Assembly: GCA_902481695.1 (NCBI GenBank)
Contig: CABSXY010000060.1
Span: forward strand, 1 to 9,508
Reading direction: 5' to 3'
From: an uncultured Haemophilus sp.
GTDB lineage: Bacteria; Pseudomonadota; Gammaproteobacteria; Enterobacterales; Pasteurellaceae
Length of the DNA stretch: 9,508 nucleotides
The notes under the pieces are model-generated. The model saw nothing but the letters and a program-made list of their open reading frames with translations. It was not told where the DNA came from and ran no database searches. This document shows positions 6,922-9,508 of this stretch, one piece after another. Both the position numbers and the translations under genes were made by a program. Position 1 is the stretch's first letter. Every line of letters begins with the position of its first letter.

Positions 6922-7199
6922 TATTTATGCTCTTTGACGATGTGATAGAACACTTCGTTTGGTTTGACCATATCATGGCTCATGCGTGCACGCTCTTCAA
7001 TAGATTCAAAGCCTTTTGTTAATCCTTGAATTTCGGCGGAAATCATTTGATTTCTTTGTGAGAGCTTTTCATTTTCAGCTTTATTCTCTTTGATTTGAGC
7101 AGCCACATCTTTGTAGTCAAAATAGCCGTTTTTACCAAACCAAAGATCGTACTGAAATAGCACGAGAATACCCACTAAAATTCCAATGAAAAGACGCAT
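6921..7199 (-). CDS. ftsB: Cell division protein FtsB
   Basis: Small bitopic inner-membrane protein of the divisome, where it forms the FtsQ-FtsB-FtsL complex that activates septal wall synthesis. Residues 3-17 form the single membrane helix after a very short cytoplasmic end. The WFGKNGYFDY segment (20-29) is typical of the family. Residues about 30-62 form a charged, heptad-like coiled coil, and FESIEERARM (64-73) matches the conserved family motif after the coil. Length is 92 residues against 103 in E. coli. The start at 7199 has AGGT (7205-7208) five bases upstream. It leads the ftsB-ispD-ispF operon, an arrangement shared with E. coli. I could not find a convincing promoter in the 7200-7300 region. 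Confidence 0.96.
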   Translation of the reverse strand: MRLFIGILVGILVLFQYDLWFGKNGYFDYKDVAAQIKENKAENEKLSQRNQMISAEIQGLTKGFESIEERARMSHDMVKPNEVFYHIVKEHK

Positions 7200-7335
7200 A
7201 AATTACCTATTATTTCTGAAAACTTGGGATAGTTTACCGTGAAATACAGCGAAATGCGATGAAAAAGTGCGATTAAAAATAAGATGATTTTGAAATGATC
7301 TCATTGGGTTTGTTAGATAGCTTCAAAATGAAAAA

Positions 7336-7351
7336 TGTGATCTATCTCACA
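7336..7351 (+). promoter_or_regulatory. CRP (cAMP receptor protein) binding site upstream of hel
   Basis: TGTGA (7336-7340), six bases, then TCACA (7347-7351): a perfect palindromic CRP core with AT-rich flanks. It is of the standard class (TGTGA), not the Sxy-dependent competence class (TTGCGA). The centre, 7343.5, is about 71 bases before the predicted hel start of transcription, a class I activation spacing. It is 144 bases from the ftsB start codon, so an effect on ftsB is less likely but not excluded. Confidence 0.85.
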
Positions 7352-7378
7352 AATTAGTTATAAAGTTTGATAAATCCA

Positions 7379-7408
7379 TAGTCACTGCCCAAATAGGCTT
7401 GTTATACT
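7379..7408 (+). promoter_or_regulatory. Predicted promoter for hel
   Basis: A TATACT -10 box (7403-7408, 5 of 6) with a poor TAGTCA -35 match (7379-7384, 4 of 6) at 18-base spacing. Predicted transcription start is near 7415. A weak -35 beside a strong CRP site is what an activator-dependent promoter looks like. The rest of the 7200-7448 gap holds a one-mismatch USS (7265-7273) and nothing else I recognise. Confidence 0.55.
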
Positions 7409-7448
7409 TTTGCCTGTCATTATGACTTTTTAACAGAAGGAACAATCA

Positions 7449-8267
7449 ATGAAAACAACATTAAAACTTACTGCTATTGCAGCGATGTCAGCATTTATTT
7501 TAACTGGTTGTGCGACTCAAGATAAGAGCGCAGAAGCGGATGCGCAGCTTCAACAACAAGCGGTATTAGGTCTTAACTGGATTCAACAATCAGGTGAATA
7601 CCAAGCCCTTTCTTACCAAGCATACAATGCGGCAAAAGTGGCATTTGATCACGCTAAAGTGAAAAAAGGTAAGAAAAAAGCCGTTGTGGTGGATTTAGAT
7701 GAAACCATGTTAGATAACAGCCCTTATGCAGGTTGGCAAGTTCAAAACAATAAACCATTTGATGGTAAAGACTGGACTCGTTGGGTAGAAGCTCGTCAAT
7801 CAGGTGTTGTACCAGGTGCAGTAGAATTCAATAACTATGTAAATACCCACGGCGGTAAAATGTTCTACGTTTCTAATCGTAAAGAAAGCAATGAAAAAGC
7901 AGGTACGATTGATGATATGAAACGTTTAGGTTTTAATGGTGTTGAAGATTCAGCGTTTTATTTGAAAAAAGATAAATCACCAAAAGCAGCACGTTTTGAA
8001 GAAATTGAAAAACAAGGTTATGAAATCGTCGTTTATGTGGGTGATAACCTCGATGACTTCGGTGATGCGATCTATGGTAAACAAAATGCAGAACGTCGTG
8101 ATTTCGTTGCACAAAACAAAGCGAAATTTGGTAAAACATTCATCGTTTTACCTAACCCGAACTACGGCGGTTTTGAAGGTGGTTTAGCGAAAGATTACTT
8201 CAAAGGTGATTCAAGCAGCAAAGTGAAAGCACGTTTAGATGCGATTAAAGCTTGGGATGGTAAATAA
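7449..8267 (+). CDS. hel: Outer-membrane lipoprotein e(P4), acid phosphatase / NMN 5'-nucleotidase
   Basis: Class C acid phosphatase on the outer membrane. In H. influenzae, e(P4) dephosphorylates NMN (and acts on NADP) so that nicotinamide riboside can be taken up, part of NAD (V-factor) scavenging. It has also been linked to haem use. The signal peptide ends in the lipobox LTGC (18-21), with Cys21 to be lipidated and Ala at +2, consistent with outer-membrane sorting. The DDDD-superfamily active site is intact: DLDET (82-86, D82 nucleophile and D84) and GDNLDD (198-203, D199 and D203). Length is 272 residues and the sequence is recalled as very close to H. influenzae e(P4), including the AWDGK end. 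AAGGAA at 7437-7442 sets the start. The gene has its own CRP-linked promoter and terminator, so it is a single-gene unit. Confidence 0.97.
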   Translation: MKTTLKLTAIAAMSAFILTGCATQDKSAEADAQLQQQAVLGLNWIQQSGEYQALSYQAYNAAKVAFDHAKVKKGKKKAVVVDLDETMLDNSPYAGWQVQNNKPFDGKDWTRWVEARQSGVVPGAVEFNNYVNTHGGKMFYVSNRKESNEKAGTIDDMKRLGFNGVEDSAFYLKKDKSPKAARFEEIEKQGYEIVVYVGDNLDDFGDAIYGKQNAERRDFVAQNKAKFGKTFIVLPNPNYGGFEGGLAKDYFKGDSSSKVKARLDAIKAWDGK

Positions 8268-8287
8268 TTCCCTTTTTTAGATAAAGT

Positions 8288-8318
8288 AACACCCGCAGAG
8301 ATGCGGGTGTTTTGTTTT
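8288..8318 (+). terminator. Rho-independent terminator of hel
   Basis: AACACCCGCA (8288-8297) and TGCGGGTGTT (8302-8311) form a perfect 10-bp stem closed by a GAGA (GNRA-type) tetraloop, followed by the T-rich run 8308-8318. On the other strand no comparable T run follows the stem, so it should act mainly for hel, not for the convergent fabR. Confidence 0.94.
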
Positions 8319-8325
8319 AGTCGAA

Positions 8326-8334
8326 AAGTGCGGT
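8326..8334 (+). repeat. USS between hel and fabR
   Basis: Exact AAGTGCGGT ending one base before the fabR stop codon (8335-8337). The AT-rich blocks that complete the extended USS (TATTTT, then ATTTTTT) lie inside the 3' end of fabR. It has no inverted partner nearby, so it is not a USS-pair terminator. Confidence 0.9.
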
Positions 8335-8958
8335 CTATTTTCGCATCATTTTTTCTTTATGCGCTGCGAAGTCACCACCTTTAGCAAGCATGCGAAGCTG
8401 TAAGATAACGCGTTCTTTTAACAAATCTTGTTCAGCTTTGGTCATATCTAATGCATTGGAGCCCGCCGTGAATACGATGGTTACCATGCCTTCTGCCTGT
8501 ACATAAGAGACATATTGAGAGTAGTGATTTTTCTTCGCAATGTATTCAGCTAATTCATCGACAAAGTGTTTGATTTCACGAGCTGCTGCAGTACGGAACG
8601 CTTGAGAGGTTCCCGAACTTTCACGTAAAAGCAAACGGAACACGTTGGTGCTGTGAGTGATAAATTCAAAAAAGGTTTCAACAGAAACACGGATGACACT
8701 GCCACCTGCATCAATACGCTTACGCGCTTGACGCATTAATTGGCGAAGTGTTAAGCCGGCTTCATCTACCATTTCTAATCCGAGCTCATCCATATCGCTA
8801 AAATGGCGATAGAAAGAAGTTGGTGCAATACCTGCCTCTCGTGCCACTTCACGTAAACTTAAATTAGAAAAGCTTTTTTCTGCACTCAATTGATTGAATG
8901 CAGCGTCAATTAAAGCTCGACGGGTTTTTTCTTTTTGAATTGCTCGAACACCAGCCAT
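8335..8958 (-). CDS. fabR: TetR-family repressor FabR of unsaturated fatty acid synthesis
   Basis: In E. coli FabR represses fabB and fabA (and the yqfA type of target) according to the unsaturated/saturated acyl-thioester ratio, setting membrane lipid composition. The DNA-binding domain is at the N-terminus. Its helix-turn-helix (about 34-53) carries LREVAREAGIAPTSFYRHF, nearly identical to E. coli FabR, and MVDEAGLTLRQLMRQARKRI follows just after. The ligand and dimer domain (about 65-200) keeps FRLLLRESSGTSQAFR. Length is 207 residues; the E. coli protein is slightly longer at the C-terminus. GAGGA at 8966-8970, seven bases upstream, supports the start at 8958. It lies 25 bases after the oxyR stop on the same strand, so the two are probably co-transcribed. 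Confidence 0.95.
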   Translation of the reverse strand: MAGVRAIQKEKTRRALIDAAFNQLSAEKSFSNLSLREVAREAGIAPTSFYRHFSDMDELGLEMVDEAGLTLRQLMRQARKRIDAGGSVIRVSVETFFEFITHSTNVFRLLLRESSGTSQAFRTAAAREIKHFVDELAEYIAKKNHYSQYVSYVQAEGMVTIVFTAGSNALDMTKAEQDLLKERVILQLRMLAKGGDFAAHKEKMMRK

Positions 8959-8983
8959 TGGGTTTTCCTCAGCTTATGATAAA

Positions 8984-9508
8984 TTATTTTTTATTCGCTA
9001 AAATCGATTTCACTTGTTCGCTGACCGCACTTGCGACACGTTCATAACGATTACGTAATGGTGAGCCTGGGCGGTAAACGAGAGCAATAGTACGAGACGG
9101 TTCTGGCGAATGGCACGGAATATATTTTACACCTGCACGCGTGCCTTCATTTAATACCGCAAGTTCTGGCATGAAGGTGATGCCTGCATTAGCTGCCACC
9201 ATATTACGCAACGTTTCAAGGCTAGTTGCTTGGAAGTGAGAGTCTTCTTTGGCACCTGCTGTAAAACAATAATCGAGTGCTTGATTACGTAAACAATGCC
9301 CGTCATCTAGCATGAGCATTTCTTGCCCTTTTAAGGTATTCATGGCAATTTTGCTTTCTGATGCCCATGGATGCTGTTCTGAAACTGCCAGTAACATTTT
9401 TTCATCAAAAATAGGCACTTCGATAAACGCTTCAGTTTCGGGTACGCGAGCTACAATCGCACAATCTAAGCGGCCAGTTTCTAATTGTTCTAATAATTGG
9501 TGAGTTTG
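8984..9508 (-). CDS. oxyR: Hydrogen peroxide-responsive regulator OxyR, C-terminal part (5' end outside the window)
   Basis: LysR-family regulator that turns on antioxidant genes when a disulfide forms. Only the last 174 codons are visible; the open frame continues without a stop to the window edge. The visible part aligns gap-free with E. coli OxyR from about residue 128 (QTHQLLEQLETGRLDC) through the redox segment. Both sensing cysteines are present in DGHCLRNQALDYC, at the positions of Cys199 and Cys208 with the same 9-residue spacing. SLETLRNMVAANAGIT and LVYRPGSPLRNRYE are strongly conserved. E. coli Cys180 is replaced here, which fits its non-essential role. A GTG at 9418 is an internal Val codon (IEVPIFDE), not the true start. 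The DNA-binding domain lies beyond the edge. Confidence 0.97.
   Translation of the reverse strand, partial: QTHQLLEQLETGRLDCAIVARVPETEAFIEVPIFDEKMLLAVSEQHPWASESKIAMNTLKGQEMLMLDDGHCLRNQALDYCFTAGAKEDSHFQATSLETLRNMVAANAGITFMPELAVLNEGTRAGVKYIPCHSPEPSRTIALVYRPGSPLRNRYERVASAVSEQVKSILANKK
9024..9032 (-). repeat. USS in oxyR
   Basis: Exact AAGTGCGGT on the minus strand, read in oxyR as part of Ala-Ser-Ala-Val, near the C-terminus where the sequence differs from E. coli OxyR. Confidence 0.88.

Noticed and set aside
7200..7300. Promoter for the ftsB-ispD-ispF operon on the minus strand
   Set aside because: A TAAACT -10-like box can be seen, but no acceptable -35 lies at 15-19 bases, so I did not list it. 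A promoter must exist somewhere in this gap.
7556..7564. ACAAGCGGT, the uptake signal core of the Actinobacillus pleuropneumoniae branch, inside hel
   Set aside because: It is a single copy against ten exact AAGTGCGGT, and it falls in ordinary conserved hel coding sequence (Q-Q-A-V). A chance match is the simpler reading.
7996..8187. Plus-strand open frame of 63 codons in a second frame inside hel
   Set aside because: It overlaps conserved e(P4) active-site coding sequence (GDNLDD) and has a low-complexity, Lys/Met-rich translation typical of a shadow frame.
9416..9418. GTG at 9418 as a start codon giving a 144-residue protein
   Set aside because: The reading frame stays open upstream to the window edge, and those 30 residues align with E. 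coli OxyR, so this is an internal codon of a truncated-by-window gene.
9312..9503. Open frame of 63 codons on the plus strand at the right edge
   Set aside because: It is antisense to oxyR, whose protein is strongly conserved across the same bases, and it has no recognisable start signal or similarity.

Overview
The window looks like chromosomal DNA of a Haemophilus-type member of the Pasteurellaceae, perhaps H. parainfluenzae or a close relative. Two things support this. First, the 9-base DNA uptake signal sequence (USS) of Haemophilus, AAGTGCGGT, occurs exactly ten times on the two strands in 9.5 kb. Second, the proteins are close in sequence and length to gammaproteobacterial homologues, including the Pasteurellaceae lipoprotein e(P4). 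The species call is inference.

Layout. Positions 1-70 are the 3' part of a 5S rRNA gene, followed by a strong terminator, so the window opens at the end of an rRNA operon. A rightward housekeeping cluster follows: def, fmt, rsmB, a family 2 glycosyltransferase, trkA and mscL. def and fmt act on N-formyl-methionine at the two ends of translation (removal and addition), and rsmB methylates 16S rRNA. trkA and mscL handle potassium uptake and osmotic release. The order def-fmt-rsmB-trkA-mscL is the one known from E. coli; the glycosyltransferase is an extra gene fitted between rsmB and trkA with no spare bases. mscL has its own promoter and shares a bidirectional terminator with the leftward genes that follow.

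Positions 5765-7199 hold the leftward, overlapping set ftsB-ispD-ispF (cell division, then two steps of the MEP isoprenoid pathway). A 249-base divergent region carries a near-perfect CRP site and a promoter for hel, which encodes the outer-membrane phosphatase e(P4) that processes NMN/NADP in V-factor (NAD) use. hel ends at a textbook terminator. Beyond it, convergent on hel, lie fabR (repressor of unsaturated fatty acid synthesis) and the C-terminal 174 residues of oxyR (peroxide sensor), which runs off the right edge. oxyR is transcribed first, then fabR.

No mobile element, CRISPR array, tRNA or phage gene is visible. This is mostly ordinary core genome and no new defence or mobile system was seen. 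The points most worth a second look are the extra glycosyltransferase, the way USS copies are built into translation starts and protein N-termini (def, rsmB), the USS inverted pair between def and fmt, and the CRP site placed for class I activation of hel.
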